From Rhizorhapis sp036570425 (GTDB lineage: Bacteria > Pseudomonadota > Alphaproteobacteria > Sphingomonadales > Sphingomonadaceae), in assembly GCA_036570425.1 (NCBI GenBank), contig DATCYF010000022.1:167867-231866 (forward strand): a DNA stretch of 64,000 nt, written 5' to 3'. How positions within the stretch are numbered: position 1 is the stretch's first letter; every line of letters begins with the position of its first letter. Shown one piece after another: positions 1 to 9,762 of this stretch. The notes under the pieces were generated by a model. That model was not told the origin of the DNA. It was given only the letters and a program-made list of their open reading frames with translations, and made no database searches. The position numbers were made by a program, and so were the translations under genes.

Positions 1-1775
1 TCTATGACAGCAAGATGATCTTCGAGGATCAGCTTGCCGCACTCGAAGCCGACAGCAAGCGCGTGGGTACGCAGGGTCAGGATATCGACTTCGCGCTTCT
101 CGTCGACGGCCTCGCCGCGGAGCGTGAGCAGGGAATCACCATCGACGTCGCTTATCGCTTCTTCGCGACCGAAAAGCGCAAGTTCATTGTCGCTGACACG
201 CCGGGCCATGAGCAATATACGCGGAACATGGTGACGGGTGCTTCGACCGCCGACCTCGCCGTTATCCTGATTGACGCCCGGCAAGGCGTGCTGACACAGA
301 CGCGGCGGCATAGCTATCTCGTTAACCTGATCGGCATCCGCAATGTGGTGCTGGCGATCAACAAGATGGACCTGGTGGGCTATAGTCAGGAACGCTTTGA
401 CGAGATCGTGGCCGACTATACCGCCTTTGCGGAAGGCATCGGTCTCAAGAACTTCCTGCCCGTCCCCATTTCCGGTCTGAAGGGCGACAATATTACACTC
501 AGGAGCGATAACACCCCCTGGTATAATGGCCCGGTATTGCTTGACCATCTTGAAACGGTCGAGTTGGACACAGAGCGCCTGGCGCAGCGGCCATTCCGCA
601 TGGCCGTGCAATGGGTGAACCGGCCCAATCTGGACTTCCGCGGATTTTCGGGCTTGATCGGTTCGGGCACTGTGAAGCCGGGGGACGCCATCCGGGTTCT
701 TCCGTCAGGCAAGACCAGCACGATCAAATCCATCGTCACTTTCGACGGGGACCTGCCACAAGCAGTGGCGGGACAGTCCGTGACCCTGACTCTGACGGAC
801 GAAATCGACTGCTCGCGCGGGGATGTTATTGTAACCGCTGATGCGCCAACCGAAGTCGCCGATCAGTTCGAAAGCACGATCGTCTGGATGGACGAGGATG
901 AGATGCTGCCCGGACGGCCATATCTCCTCAAAACGGGCACATCGATGGTGACCGCAACGATCACGAAACCAAAATATGAAGTGAACGTCAACACCATCGT
1001 GCATGAGGCCGCCGAAACGCTGTCCCTGAACGCGATTGGCGTGTGCAACATCTCCCTGGACCGGGCTGTACCGTTCGAGGCCTATGCCGATAACCCCGAT
1101 CTGGGGGGCTTCATCCTGATTGACCGGATGAGCAACCGCACGGTTGCCGCCGGCATGATCCATTTCGCGTTGCGCCGCAGCCAGAACATCCATTGGCAGT
1201 CGGTCGATATCACCCGCGAGGCGCATGCCGCGCAGAAGAATCAGAAGCAGAAGCTCCTCTGGTTCACCGGCTTCTCCGGATCAGGCAAGTCGACCATTGC
1301 CAATCTTGTCGAAAAGAAGCTGCACGCCCTGGGCAAGCACAGCTTCCTGCTGGACGGCGATAATGTCCGTCATGGCCTCAATCGTGACCTTGGCTTTACC
1401 GAAGCAGACCGCGTGGAGAATATCCGCCGCGTGGGCGAGGTAGCCAAGTTGATGACCGACGCCGGACTTATCGTGCTGACCGCCTTCATTTCCCCCTTCC
1501 AGAGCGAACGGCGGATGGTGCGGCAGATGCTGCCGGAAGGCGAGTTCATCGAGGTCTTCATTGACACCCCACTCTCAGTGGCGGAGAGCCGCGACGTGAA
1601 GGGGCTTTACAAGAAGGCTCGTAGTGGTGAGCTCAAGAACTTCACCGGCATTGATAGCCCTTATGAACCGCCCGAAAAGCCCGAGATCCATATCGACACC
1701 ACGAAAGTAACGCCTGAAGAAGCGGCAGACAGGATCGTGGAATATGTTCTGGGTAACGGGAGTGCGGCGCATTGA
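1..1775 (+). CDS. cysNC: Bifunctional sulfate adenylyltransferase large subunit / APS kinase (CysNC), 5'-truncated
   Basis: The reading frame is open to the left window edge, so the N-terminus with the GTPase P-loop lies outside. What remains shows the GTPase motifs DTPGHEQYTRNM and NKMD, then elongation-factor-like beta-barrel domains, and from about residue 415 of the visible part an APS kinase domain with P-loop GFSGSGKST and the DGDNVRHGLN and KNFTGI motifs. CysN with CysD (expected just upstream) makes adenosine 5'-phosphosulfate from sulfate and ATP; the CysC domain phosphorylates it to PAPS. The NC fusion is common in alphaproteobacteria. It overlaps cysQ by 4 bp, so the two genes are likely translationally coupled. 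Confidence 0.96.
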   Translation, partial: YDSKMIFEDQLAALEADSKRVGTQGQDIDFALLVDGLAAEREQGITIDVAYRFFATEKRKFIVADTPGHEQYTRNMVTGASTADLAVILIDARQGVLTQTRRHSYLVNLIGIRNVVLAINKMDLVGYSQERFDEIVADYTAFAEGIGLKNFLPVPISGLKGDNITLRSDNTPWYNGPVLLDHLETVELDTERLAQRPFRMAVQWVNRPNLDFRGFSGLIGSGTVKPGDAIRVLPSGKTSTIKSIVTFDGDLPQAVAGQSVTLTLTDEIDCSRGDVIVTADAPTEVADQFESTIVWMDEDEMLPGRPYLLKTGTSMVTATITKPKYEVNVNTIVHEAAETLSLNAIGVCNISLDRAVPFEAYADNPDLGGFILIDRMSNRTVAAGMIHFALRRSQNIHWQSVDITREAHAAQKNQKQKLLWFTGFSGSGKSTIANLVEKKLHALGKHSFLLDGDNVRHGLNRDLGFTEADRVENIRRVGEVAKLMTDAGLIVLTAFISPFQSERRMVRQMLPEGEFIEVFIDTPLSVAESRDVKGLYKKARSGELKNFTGIDSPYEPPEKPEIHIDTTKVTPEEAADRIVEYVLGNGSAAH

Positions 1776-2524
1776 CCCATGACCTGAAGGCCGACGCCGA
1801 ACTCGCGGCCCGACTTGCCACTGCAGCCGGAGAAATCCTTCTCGCCGTGCGCCAGTCGGGTCTCATTGAAGGCAAAGCGCTGGGCAAGGCGGGCGATCAG
1901 ACCGCGAACCAGTTTCTTATCCATGCCATCGCGCAGCAGCGGCCCGATGACGGCCTGCTGTCCGAGGAAAGCAAGGACACGCAGGAGCGGCTCGGCAAAT
2001 CGCGCGTCTGGATCATCGACCCCGTCGATGGCACGCGCGAATATGGCGAGGCGCGCACGGACTGGGCCGTTCACATCGCGCTGGCGATCGACGGAGTCGC
2101 GACGGTCGGTGCAGTAGCCCTGCCCGGTCTGGGACTCACCCTGCGTTCGGATCAGCCGATTGCAGTCCCTGTCGCCAATACGCCGTTAAAAATGGTCGTC
2201 AGTCGCACCCGTCCGGCAGCGGAAGCCGTGGCAGTGGCGGAGGCGATTGGCGCTGAACTGCTGCCCATGGGTTCAGCAGGTGCGAAAGCCATGGCCATTG
2301 TGCGCGGTGAAGCGGATATTTACCTTCATTCGGGCGGTCAGTATGAATGGGATAGCGCTGCACCCGTTGCAGTCGCCGCGGCGCATGGCCTGCACTGCTC
2401 CCGCATGGACGGCTCTCCGCTGGTTTACAACCAGACCGATGTATACCTGCCCGATCTGCTCATCTGCCGGAAAGAGCATGCTGCGTTGGTCGCCCAAGCG
2501 CTTACCCGGCTCAAGGCCGCCTGA
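1772..2524 (+). CDS. cysQ: 3'(2'),5'-bisphosphate nucleotidase CysQ
   Basis: This 250-residue inositol-monophosphatase-fold protein has the metal-binding motif IDPVDGTREY, the acidic LSEESKD segment and the distal WDSAAPVAVA motif. The family hydrolyses PAP, the by-product of sulfate assimilation, to AMP. It follows cysNC directly. The start is read as TTG at 1772, overlapping the cysNC stop (TTGA); no in-frame ATG lies nearby, and the codons after it (THDLKADAELA) fit the family N-terminus. The pairing fits removal of a product generated downstream of CysC. Confidence 0.92.
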   Translation: MTHDLKADAELAARLATAAGEILLAVRQSGLIEGKALGKAGDQTANQFLIHAIAQQRPDDGLLSEESKDTQERLGKSRVWIIDPVDGTREYGEARTDWAVHIALAIDGVATVGAVALPGLGLTLRSDQPIAVPVANTPLKMVVSRTRPAAEAVAVAEAIGAELLPMGSAGAKAMAIVRGEADIYLHSGGQYEWDSAAPVAVAAAHGLHCSRMDGSPLVYNQTDVYLPDLLICRKEHAALVAQALTRLKAA

Positions 2525-2533
2525 CGGGCCGGA

Positions 2534-3064
2534 TCAGCGCTTCTTCGTCAATTCGCGCAGTTTCGCAAATGGTCCGGCTTCTTCCTCGCTCAGCACGCCT
2601 GCTTCACGAAGCAGGCGGTCTGCTTCCGGCGCGCGGGGATAGGGATTCATCAGTAAGGACAGCGTTTCGGCTACCGCCTCCCCCATGTCGATTCGGTCGC
2701 CGGAAAAGAAAATGACATCGCAATCGTCGGAACTCAGCTCGATTTCCGTGTCGGGGTCATAATCAGTGCTTTCGCGCTCAAATTGGATGGTGAACGCCTC
2801 ATCGATTTTTTCCGGCACGGGCGCGGCCGTGGCGACGCACGCCTGAACGAGATCAGCCATGATCCGGCCATTGGCGATGATCTTTCCCTCATCTTTGGCC
2901 AGCGTATATTCGGCCGCAAGACTATTAAGCGCCTCCAGCCGGAAACGGCGGCGAAGTCCCTCCCGCTCGTCGGCCTCCGCTTCGATCCGCGCAGGCTTGC
3001 TCATCCGGCCCATTGTGTCGAGCCGCTCAAGCCGCGAAAATTCGGGTTGAGCCGAAGGCGTCAC
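2534..3064 (-). CDS. yceD: YceD family protein (DUF177)
   Basis: A 176-residue protein of the YceD/DUF177 family, with the acidic middle and the conserved late DIIFFSGD-like segment, here DVIFFSGDRIDMGEAV, followed by NPYPRAP. Homologues are linked to accumulation of 23S rRNA, and often sit before rpmF and plsX, which are absent here. The start is taken as GTG at 3064 because it overlaps the stop of the upstream chaperone gene (GTGA); a longer frame to 3118 would run inside that gene. Exact molecular role is not certain from sequence. Confidence 0.85.
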   Translation of the reverse strand: MTPSAQPEFSRLERLDTMGRMSKPARIEAEADEREGLRRRFRLEALNSLAAEYTLAKDEGKIIANGRIMADLVQACVATAAPVPEKIDEAFTIQFERESTDYDPDTEIELSSDDCDVIFFSGDRIDMGEAVAETLSLLMNPYPRAPEADRLLREAGVLSEEEAGPFAKLRELTKKR

Positions 3065-3576
3065 GGCAGATTTCCAGCCAAGAGCGGAACGGTGCCGGTT
3101 TGTGCAAGTGCATTCCAAAACGTCCGAAGCCCGTTCGCCACGTGCTCAAGCTGGTCCGGCGCAGGCGCATTACCGCGATAGAGATTGCGGACCAGCGCAT
3201 CCTCCAGAGATTCACCGGCACCGAGCCCCGAACGATAGGCCGAAAGGCGGCCGCCCAACGCGCTCATCATCCGGCCGATATGCTTGCCGACGATCATGTC
3301 GCCAATACCGATCTGGCGAAGCTGACCATCCATATCGTCTACGAATAGCTCCGTCAGCCAGACGCTCTGCTGTTTCGTCTCCGGCGCGCCTTCCAGCCGC
3401 AGGAGCACAAGACACAGGATCGCCGTGATCATGTCGAATCGGCCATCCAGCGTGTCGGCAACACCGCCCTGCGCATACCAGTGCGGTTCACGCCCGCGCG
3501 CAACGATCGCGGAATAGAGGGGGCGCAATGCGTCGCGGGGATCATCATTGGAAAAGAGACGGCGGAGAATGGACAT
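3061..3576 (-). CDS. Ubiquinol-cytochrome c chaperone family protein
   Basis: A 171-residue protein matching the bacterial relatives of mitochondrial Cbp3/UQCC1, with segments such as HWYAQGGVADTLDGRFDM and LFVDDMDGQLRQIGIGD. These proteins assist assembly of the cytochrome bc1 complex. It begins at ATG 3576 and shares a 4-bp overlap with yceD downstream, a pairing often seen in sphingomonads. The 127-bp gap to the divergent bamE start must hold both promoters. Confidence 0.88.
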   Translation of the reverse strand: MSILRRLFSNDDPRDALRPLYSAIVARGREPHWYAQGGVADTLDGRFDMITAILCLVLLRLEGAPETKQQSVWLTELFVDDMDGQLRQIGIGDMIVGKHIGRMMSALGGRLSAYRSGLGAGESLEDALVRNLYRGNAPAPDQLEHVANGLRTFWNALAQTGTVPLLAGNLP

Positions 3577-3703
3577 GGATGCAGGACAGCCTGAATATGC
3601 AAGGGATGCCGGACTTGTTTGTCCAGGCGATATTCCATATTGATTGGCCGGGCCGTCAATGCAATGGCTGCTTGCCGATATGTTCGTGTTTCAGGAGATT
3701 TTC

Positions 3704-4192
3704 ATGCGCCCCAACATCGCGCGGTTTGCCATGGTCGCAGGCGCACTGGCCCTCTTGCCACTCGCATCAGGCTGCGCCCGCATGCGTGCGCATCAGGGAT
3801 ATCTGGTCGATAATCTTCTCGTCGATTCGATTCAGCCTGGCGTCGATAACCGGGCTTCGGTTGAACGGACTCTGGGCCGACCCAGTTTCGAAGCGCAATT
3901 CAACAGCAACGAATGGTATTATGTCGCGCGCGATACGCGGCAGCTCGCCTTTTCGATGCCAAAGGCCGTTGATCAGACCATTTTGCGCATCCGTTTCGAT
4001 TCTTCAGGCAATGTGTCGGACGTAGACAAGATGGGCCTGGAGCATGTGGCCAAAATTTCGCCTGAAGGGGACACGACGCCAACGCTTGGCCGCGATCGCG
4101 GGCTGTTCCAGGAAATATTCGGCAATATCGGCGCTGTGGGCGCGGGGGGCGCTGGCTCCGGCCCGACCGGCCCAGGACCGAACGGGTCCTGA
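3704..4192 (+). CDS. bamE: Outer membrane assembly lipoprotein, BamE/SmpA/OmlA family
   Basis: A 162-residue lipoprotein. The N-terminus (MRPNIARF, a hydrophobic stretch, then the lipobox LASGC) gives a lipidated cysteine near residue 23. The SmpA/OmlA domain follows with VERTLGRPSFEA and NEWYYVARDT. BamE is part of the BAM complex that inserts outer-membrane beta-barrels. The start at 3704 is preferred over an earlier in-frame ATG at 3644 because CAGGAGATTTTC precedes it and it puts the signal peptide at the terminus. The tail is glycine/proline rich and probably disordered. Confidence 0.87.
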   Translation: MRPNIARFAMVAGALALLPLASGCARMRAHQGYLVDNLLVDSIQPGVDNRASVERTLGRPSFEAQFNSNEWYYVARDTRQLAFSMPKAVDQTILRIRFDSSGNVSDVDKMGLEHVAKISPEGDTTPTLGRDRGLFQEIFGNIGAVGAGGAGSGPTGPGPNGS

Positions 4193-4203
4193 GGAGTCCT
4201 GGC

Positions 4204-6969
4204 TTAGGCGACCTCCAGCACTTTTTCCGTGATCTCCGCTCCTGCGGCCTCCAGCAGGCGTTTCTCCAGCGTTGCAAGACGCGCCTTGCTCTCCAGCTTG
4301 CCGCCGAGCAGATCGGTCAGATAAAAGGTGTCCACCGCCCGTTCGCCATAAGTGGCGACATGAGCGCTGTGGATTGTGACCTTTGACTGAAACAGCGCAT
4401 AGGCGAGACTGTAAAGCAGTGCTGGCCGGTCACGTGCGTTGATCTCTACCACTGTGAAGCGGTTGGACGCTTTATTGTCGATCAGGACATTGGGCACGAT
4501 ATGGAAAGCCTCAGCGCGAGTGCGCGGAAGGGGCTTTGCCTCCAGGCGAGCCGTCATCTTGTGCCGATTGGCAAGCGCCTCTTCGATGGCAATGCGAATG
4601 CGGTTGAGCTGGTCCGCGTCGTTAAAAGGTCCGCCAAAGGGGTCCTGCACCAGGAAATTATCCATTGCCATGCCGTCCCGCATGGTGTGAATGCGCGCGT
4701 CGATGATGTTGCCGCCCGCAAGGTGAATGGCCCCGGCAATTCGGTAGAAAAGCCCCGGATGGTCCGAGGCATAAACCGTGACCAGAGTCGCCCCGCGATC
4801 GGGATAGACTTCCGCGGCTATGGAGAGCGAACTCTCCCCCGCGCTCAGGACATGCCGGGCATTCTGGAGCAGAATGTCGTCTGCCTCTGCGATCCAGTAG
4901 GATTCCGGGAAACGCTTGCGCAGCGCAGAAAATTCCTTGTCCGGAAGCCCCAGCGTGGCTTGCAGGCGCTGCTGCTTCGCCTCTATCCGCTCCTTGCGGC
5001 CTTTATGCTTGTGCCCAAGACGCAACACCTCCTCCGCCACGTCATAGAGGTCGGTCAGCAATTGCCGCTTCCAGCTGTTCCAGACGCCCGGCCCAACGGC
5101 CCGGATGTCGACGACCGTTAGCACCAGCAACAGCCGAAGCCGCTCCGGGCTCTGTACGATGGCCGTAAAGTCCAGAATGGTCTTGAAGTCGCTAAGATCG
5201 CGCTTGAACGCTGTTGCCGACATGAGAAGATGATGGCGCACAAGCCAGGACACAACGTCCGTTTCAGCCGGGCTGAGGCCAAGGCGCGGGCAAAGATCCA
5301 GTGCGATTTCAGCCCCGATCACACTATGATCGCCGCCCCGGCCTTTGGCGATGTCATGCAACAGCACCGCGACATAGAGCGCTCGGCGCGAAAGAACCTT
5401 TCGCATGATGCCCGATGACAGAGGATGATCATCATTGAAGCCGCCTTTTTCGATTTGCGCCAGCAGGCCCACGGCCCGGATGGTATGCTCGTCCACAGTG
5501 TAATGGTGGTACATGTCGAACTGCATCTGGGCGACCACGCGGCCGAAATCGGGAATGAATCGACCGAAAACCGTAGCTTCGTTCATCCAGCGAAGCACTC
5601 TTTCGGGATCGCGGGGAGACGTCAGCACCTCCATGAAGAGAGCATTGGCCCGCTCATCATTACGGATGTCATTGTCGATCAGATTAACATCCCGGCTGGC
5701 CGCCCGCATGGCGAGGGGGTGGATTTCCAGTTGATGCCTGTCCGCCAGCGCGAACATTTCAATCAAGCGCACCGGATCCTCTGCAAAAAATGAATCATAA
5801 GGCAGCGCCAACCGGCCCCGGTCGAGCTTGAAACCGTTCAGCTTCTTCGGCCGCCGCGTGATGCTTGGCAGAAAACGGCGCCCGCGTGCGGCAAAGGCAT
5901 CATCAAGGTGCGCCAGAAAAACGCCGGTAACATCGCCGACCATCTTCGCGTTCAGGAAATAATATTGCATGAACCGCTCGACCGCCGATTTACCCTCCCG
6001 CTCGGCAAAGCGCATCCGTGTCGCGATCTCCTTTTGCAGATCGAAGGTCAGCCGGTCCTCGGCCCGTCCGGTGATGCTATGCAGATGGCAGCGGACGGCC
6101 CAGAGAAAATTCTCCGCCCTCTGAAACTGCCGCAATTCGCGTGGCGTGAGGAGGCCAACGTCGACAAATTCCGGCACCGAACGAACGCGATGCACATATT
6201 TGCCGATCCAGAACAAGGTATGCAGATCGCGAAGCCCCCCCTTCCCTTCCTTCACATTGGGCTCGACGACATAGCGGCTGTCGCCCATCCGTTTATGCCG
6301 CTGCTCTCGCTCGGCCAATTTCTCGGCGATGAAGACGCGTGCTGTATCCTTGACCACTTCCTTGTCGAAGCGGCTCGACACCTCCCCGTAAACCGTTTGA
6401 TCGCCCCAGATATATCGTCCTTCGAGCAAGGCCGTGCGGATAGTGAGATCCTCCCGGGCCATGCGCATGGTTTCGTCGATGGAGCGGCTCGAATGCCCTA
6501 CCTTCAGCCGCAAATCCCAAAGCGAGTAGAGCATGGATTCAATGACCTGCTCCGTCCACCCCGTCGGTTTGTAAGGCGTGATGAAAGCAATATCGACATC
6601 GCTGTGCGGCGCCATCTCCCCCCGCCCATAGCCGCCGACGCCCATGATCGCGATCCGCTCGGCCAGTGTGGGATTGTTGATCGGATACAGATATTGGATG
6701 GTCGCATCGTAAAGCAGGCGGATGATCTGATCGATCAGGAAGGCCTGGGCCGCCGCGGCCTCCCTCCCTCGCGATGGATGGTCGAGCAAGCGCCTGCCGA
6801 TTTCGATCCGCCCTTCGGTCAATGCCTGCTTGAGACGCGTGACGATCGCCTGGCGAACTTTCGTGGCGTTACCTTCATGTTCAGAGATAATCGCGATCAG
6901 ACTATCGGCGATTGTCCGGCGATCAATAATCGCCCGTCGGCTTGCAAGACTGTCAAAGGGTGTAGCCAT
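4204..6969 (-). CDS. glnD: Bifunctional PII uridylyltransferase/uridylyl-removing enzyme GlnD
   Basis: About 921 residues. The nucleotidyltransferase motif GVGGYGRGEMAPHSDVD lies near residues 110-127. A GlnD-type linker follows, then an HD domain (LLHDIAKGRGGDHS near 535-550) and two C-terminal ACT domains near 730-800 and 850-905. GlnD senses glutamine and uridylylates or deuridylylates PII proteins to control nitrogen metabolism. ATG 6969 is chosen over a TTG at 6978. It lies 10 bp after the mutS stop, so the two genes are probably co-transcribed. Confidence 0.96.
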   Translation of the reverse strand: MATPFDSLASRRAIIDRRTIADSLIAIISEHEGNATKVRQAIVTRLKQALTEGRIEIGRRLLDHPSRGREAAAAQAFLIDQIIRLLYDATIQYLYPINNPTLAERIAIMGVGGYGRGEMAPHSDVDIAFITPYKPTGWTEQVIESMLYSLWDLRLKVGHSSRSIDETMRMAREDLTIRTALLEGRYIWGDQTVYGEVSSRFDKEVVKDTARVFIAEKLAEREQRHKRMGDSRYVVEPNVKEGKGGLRDLHTLFWIGKYVHRVRSVPEFVDVGLLTPRELRQFQRAENFLWAVRCHLHSITGRAEDRLTFDLQKEIATRMRFAEREGKSAVERFMQYYFLNAKMVGDVTGVFLAHLDDAFAARGRRFLPSITRRPKKLNGFKLDRGRLALPYDSFFAEDPVRLIEMFALADRHQLEIHPLAMRAASRDVNLIDNDIRNDERANALFMEVLTSPRDPERVLRWMNEATVFGRFIPDFGRVVAQMQFDMYHHYTVDEHTIRAVGLLAQIEKGGFNDDHPLSSGIMRKVLSRRALYVAVLLHDIAKGRGGDHSVIGAEIALDLCPRLGLSPAETDVVSWLVRHHLLMSATAFKRDLSDFKTILDFTAIVQSPERLRLLLVLTVVDIRAVGPGVWNSWKRQLLTDLYDVAEEVLRLGHKHKGRKERIEAKQQRLQATLGLPDKEFSALRKRFPESYWIAEADDILLQNARHVLSAGESSLSIAAEVYPDRGATLVTVYASDHPGLFYRIAGAIHLAGGNIIDARIHTMRDGMAMDNFLVQDPFGGPFNDADQLNRIRIAIEEALANRHKMTARLEAKPLPRTRAEAFHIVPNVLIDNKASNRFTVVEINARDRPALLYSLAYALFQSKVTIHSAHVATYGERAVDTFYLTDLLGGKLESKARLATLEKRLLEAAGAEITEKVLEVA

Positions 6970-6979
6970 GGACTTCAAC

Positions 6980-9652
6980 TTAGGATGAAGCGTCTTCCTC
7001 CGCTAGTTGCTTGAGCCGATAAATAAGGTCCAGCGCCTCCCTGGGGCTGAGAGCGTCTGCATCTATGGCTTGAACGGCATCGCGCACGGCATCTTTCGTT
7101 TCTTGCCTGGGCGCGGCGGCGATGGCCGCAAAAAGGGGAAGATCATCCAGCCCCGCCGCGATCCCGCCTGTTTTCGCCTTACCCTCCTCCAACCGCGCCA
7201 GCACGTCCTTCGCGCGAGCAAGGACGGCAGGAGGAAGCCCGGCAAGTCGCGCAACGGCAAGGCCATAGCTACGATCCGCTGGTCCTTCCGCCAATTCATG
7301 CAGCAGGACAAGATCGCCCTTCCATTCCCGCGCACGGACATGGTGAAGCGAGAGCGCATCAAGTTTTTCGGCGAGCCGCGTCAACTCATGATAGTGCGTA
7401 GCAAAGAGGCAACGGCATCGGTTGACCTCATGCACAGCCTCCACCACGGCCCAGGCAAGCGCAAGCCCGTCATAGGTCGACGTGCCGCGCCCGACTTCAT
7501 CCAGAATGACGAAGCTCCGCTCGGTTGCCTGACTGAGAATCGCGGCGGTTTCGACCATTTCGACCATGAAGGTGGAGCGTCCCCGCGCCAGATTGTCCGA
7601 CGCACCCACACGGCTGAACAACCGATCCACAAGGCTGAGCCGCGCGGCGGCGGCGGGCACGAAACTTCCTGCCTGCGCCAGAATGACGATCAGCGCGTTC
7701 TGGCGCAGGAAAGTGGATTTGCCGCCCATATTGGGGCCCGTCACCAACCAGAGGCGGCTGTTGCTTTCCAGCAAACAATCATTTGCGATAAAAGGCGCGC
7801 CTTCCTTCGCCAGCGCCGCCTCCACGACGGGATGGCGCCCACCTTCTATGGCAAGGCATTGCGTTTCTTCGAAATGCGGGCGGCACCAGCCACCTTCTGC
7901 CGCACGCTCCGCCAGCGCGGCGCTGACATCAAGGCGGGCAAGCGCGTCGGCAGCGCGGGAGATCTCGCGTTTTCGCGCCAGCACCGCCTCAATCAGTTCC
8001 TCCAGATGAGCCGCTTCGGCAGCCAGGGCATGCGCACCAGCCTGCGCCACTCGCGTTGCCTCTTCATGAAGGTCGGGCGAATTGAAGCGCACCGCTCCGG
8101 CGAGCGTCTGGCGATGGGTGAAACCACTGCCTTCCCCCATCAGCGCGTCGCCGTGGCGGGAGGGCACCTCGACATGATAGCCAAGCACGGCGTTATGGCG
8201 GATCTTGAGCGCAGTGATGCCCGTCTGCGTCCGATATTTCGCCTCCAGCGCGGCAATGGCGCGCCGCCCATCCCCCGCCATTCGCCGGAGATCGTCGAGT
8301 GCTGCGTCATAGCCATCAGCGATATAGCCGCCCTGTGCCGTTTCCGTAGGCGGACTGGGTACCAGGGCGCGACTCAGCAGGTCGATAAGCGCCCCGTGGC
8401 CATCCAGCAGGGGCAGCAACTCCGCCATCAGCGCAGGCATATCTGGAAGCCTGCCCATCCGCTCGCGGAGCAGGCGCGCTTCATTCAGGCCATCGCGAAG
8501 CTGACCCAGATCACGCGGACTGCCGCGTCCGATCGCAATGCGCCCCAATGCGCGGCCTATATCGGGCAGAGCTTTCAAGGCTCCCCGCATATTGCCGCGC
8601 AGATTGCTGTCATCATGAAACCATTGCACCAGCGCCAGCCGCCGCTCTATCGCATGTCGATCCATCAGCGGCGCGGAAAGATCAGCACCCAGCAATCGCG
8701 CGCCTGCGCCCGTCACTGTACGGTCTATGGCACCCAGCAGGCTGCCCGCTCGCAGCCCGGCCATAGTCTGTGTGATTTCCAGACTCTCGCGCGTTGCCGC
8801 ATCGATCATCAGGTGCATGCCCGCATGGCGCTGCACCGGCGGTTGCAGGAATGGAAGACGACCTTTTCCTGCGTGATCGAGGTAAGCGATAAGGCCCCCC
8901 ATCGCCGCTAACTCAGCGCGGGAGAATTGCCCGAATCCATCCAGCGTCGCGACACCAAACAGCTTTTTCAACTGCGTTTCCGCCCGACTGCTGTCGAATG
9001 CGGCGCGCTCGAAGGGATGGGCTTCAGCCACATCAAGGACCAAATCCTCAGCCAACACGATTTCCGACGCGCGCAGCCGTGCCAATTCCGCGTGAAGACT
9101 ATGCTCCTCCACGCAAAGCGCCTCGAACCGGCCGGTGGAAATATCAGCGGCGGCAAGCGCGATTTTTCCGCCTGCCCCGCCTATCGCCACCAGCATATTG
9201 TCGCTGCGCGAGTCGAGCAGGCTGTCCTCCGTCAGCGTTCCCGCCGTCACGTAGCGGACGATGGCACGTCCGACGAGCGACTTGCTGCCCCGCGCCTTTG
9301 CCTGGGCCGGGGTCTCCGTCTGCTCCGCGATGGCAACGCGATGACCCGCGCGGATCAGGCGAGCGAGGTAGTTTTCCGCCGCATGCACCGGCACGCCACA
9401 CATCGGAATCGGCCGCCCCTCATGTTCCCCACGAGAGGTGAGCGCAATATCGAGCGTCGTGGCAGCCTCCTTCGCATCGTCGAAGAACAGCTCGAAAAAG
9501 TCGCCCATGCGATAAAACAGCAGGCAATCGTAGGCTTCTGCTTTCAGTTCGAGATATTGCGCCATCATGGGCGTGCTGCCGCTTGGCGGCTTACCATTGC
9601 TGGGGGGAGGCGCGGCCTTGTTCATCGGCAAAGGCGATAGCCGAGGAGCCAT
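6980..9652 (-). CDS. mutS: DNA mismatch repair protein MutS
   Basis: About 890 residues. The mismatch-binding N-terminal domain contains the Phe-x-Glu signature in YRMGDFFELF. The ATPase domain has Walker A TGPNMGGKST near residue 636 and Walker B LDEVGRGTSTYDG near 716, then FATHYHELT. MutS recognises mismatches and recruits MutL. ATG 9652 is chosen; TTG 9658 and ATG 9625 are alternatives, as the first 20 residues are proline-rich and poorly conserved. It is followed at once by glnD and diverges from maeB across about 110 bp. Confidence 0.97.
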   Translation of the reverse strand: MAPRLSPLPMNKAAPPPSNGKPPSGSTPMMAQYLELKAEAYDCLLFYRMGDFFELFFDDAKEAATTLDIALTSRGEHEGRPIPMCGVPVHAAENYLARLIRAGHRVAIAEQTETPAQAKARGSKSLVGRAIVRYVTAGTLTEDSLLDSRSDNMLVAIGGAGGKIALAAADISTGRFEALCVEEHSLHAELARLRASEIVLAEDLVLDVAEAHPFERAAFDSSRAETQLKKLFGVATLDGFGQFSRAELAAMGGLIAYLDHAGKGRLPFLQPPVQRHAGMHLMIDAATRESLEITQTMAGLRAGSLLGAIDRTVTGAGARLLGADLSAPLMDRHAIERRLALVQWFHDDSNLRGNMRGALKALPDIGRALGRIAIGRGSPRDLGQLRDGLNEARLLRERMGRLPDMPALMAELLPLLDGHGALIDLLSRALVPSPPTETAQGGYIADGYDAALDDLRRMAGDGRRAIAALEAKYRTQTGITALKIRHNAVLGYHVEVPSRHGDALMGEGSGFTHRQTLAGAVRFNSPDLHEEATRVAQAGAHALAAEAAHLEELIEAVLARKREISRAADALARLDVSAALAERAAEGGWCRPHFEETQCLAIEGGRHPVVEAALAKEGAPFIANDCLLESNSRLWLVTGPNMGGKSTFLRQNALIVILAQAGSFVPAAAARLSLVDRLFSRVGASDNLARGRSTFMVEMVETAAILSQATERSFVILDEVGRGTSTYDGLALAWAVVEAVHEVNRCRCLFATHYHELTRLAEKLDALSLHHVRAREWKGDLVLLHELAEGPADRSYGLAVARLAGLPPAVLARAKDVLARLEEGKAKTGGIAAGLDDLPLFAAIAAAPRQETKDAVRDAVQAIDADALSPREALDLIYRLKQLAEEDASS

Positions 9653-9762
9653 TGACAAGAAAGAGGCTAGAAAATCACGAGACCGACTTGTCGCGGTCGC
9701 GTTTCGATCCTACGGCAATCCGAAGATCGTCCCGGCACTAGTTATACCATGAGGAATGCTGA

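Noticed and set aside
5908..7014. 368-codon open frame on the plus strand
   Set aside because: It runs antisense to glnD and into mutS, with no ribosome site or family resemblance.
7007..8911. 634-codon open frame on the plus strand
   Set aside because: It lies opposite mutS, whose protein is unmistakable; the antisense translation has no recognisable domain and looks like a shadow of high-GC coding.
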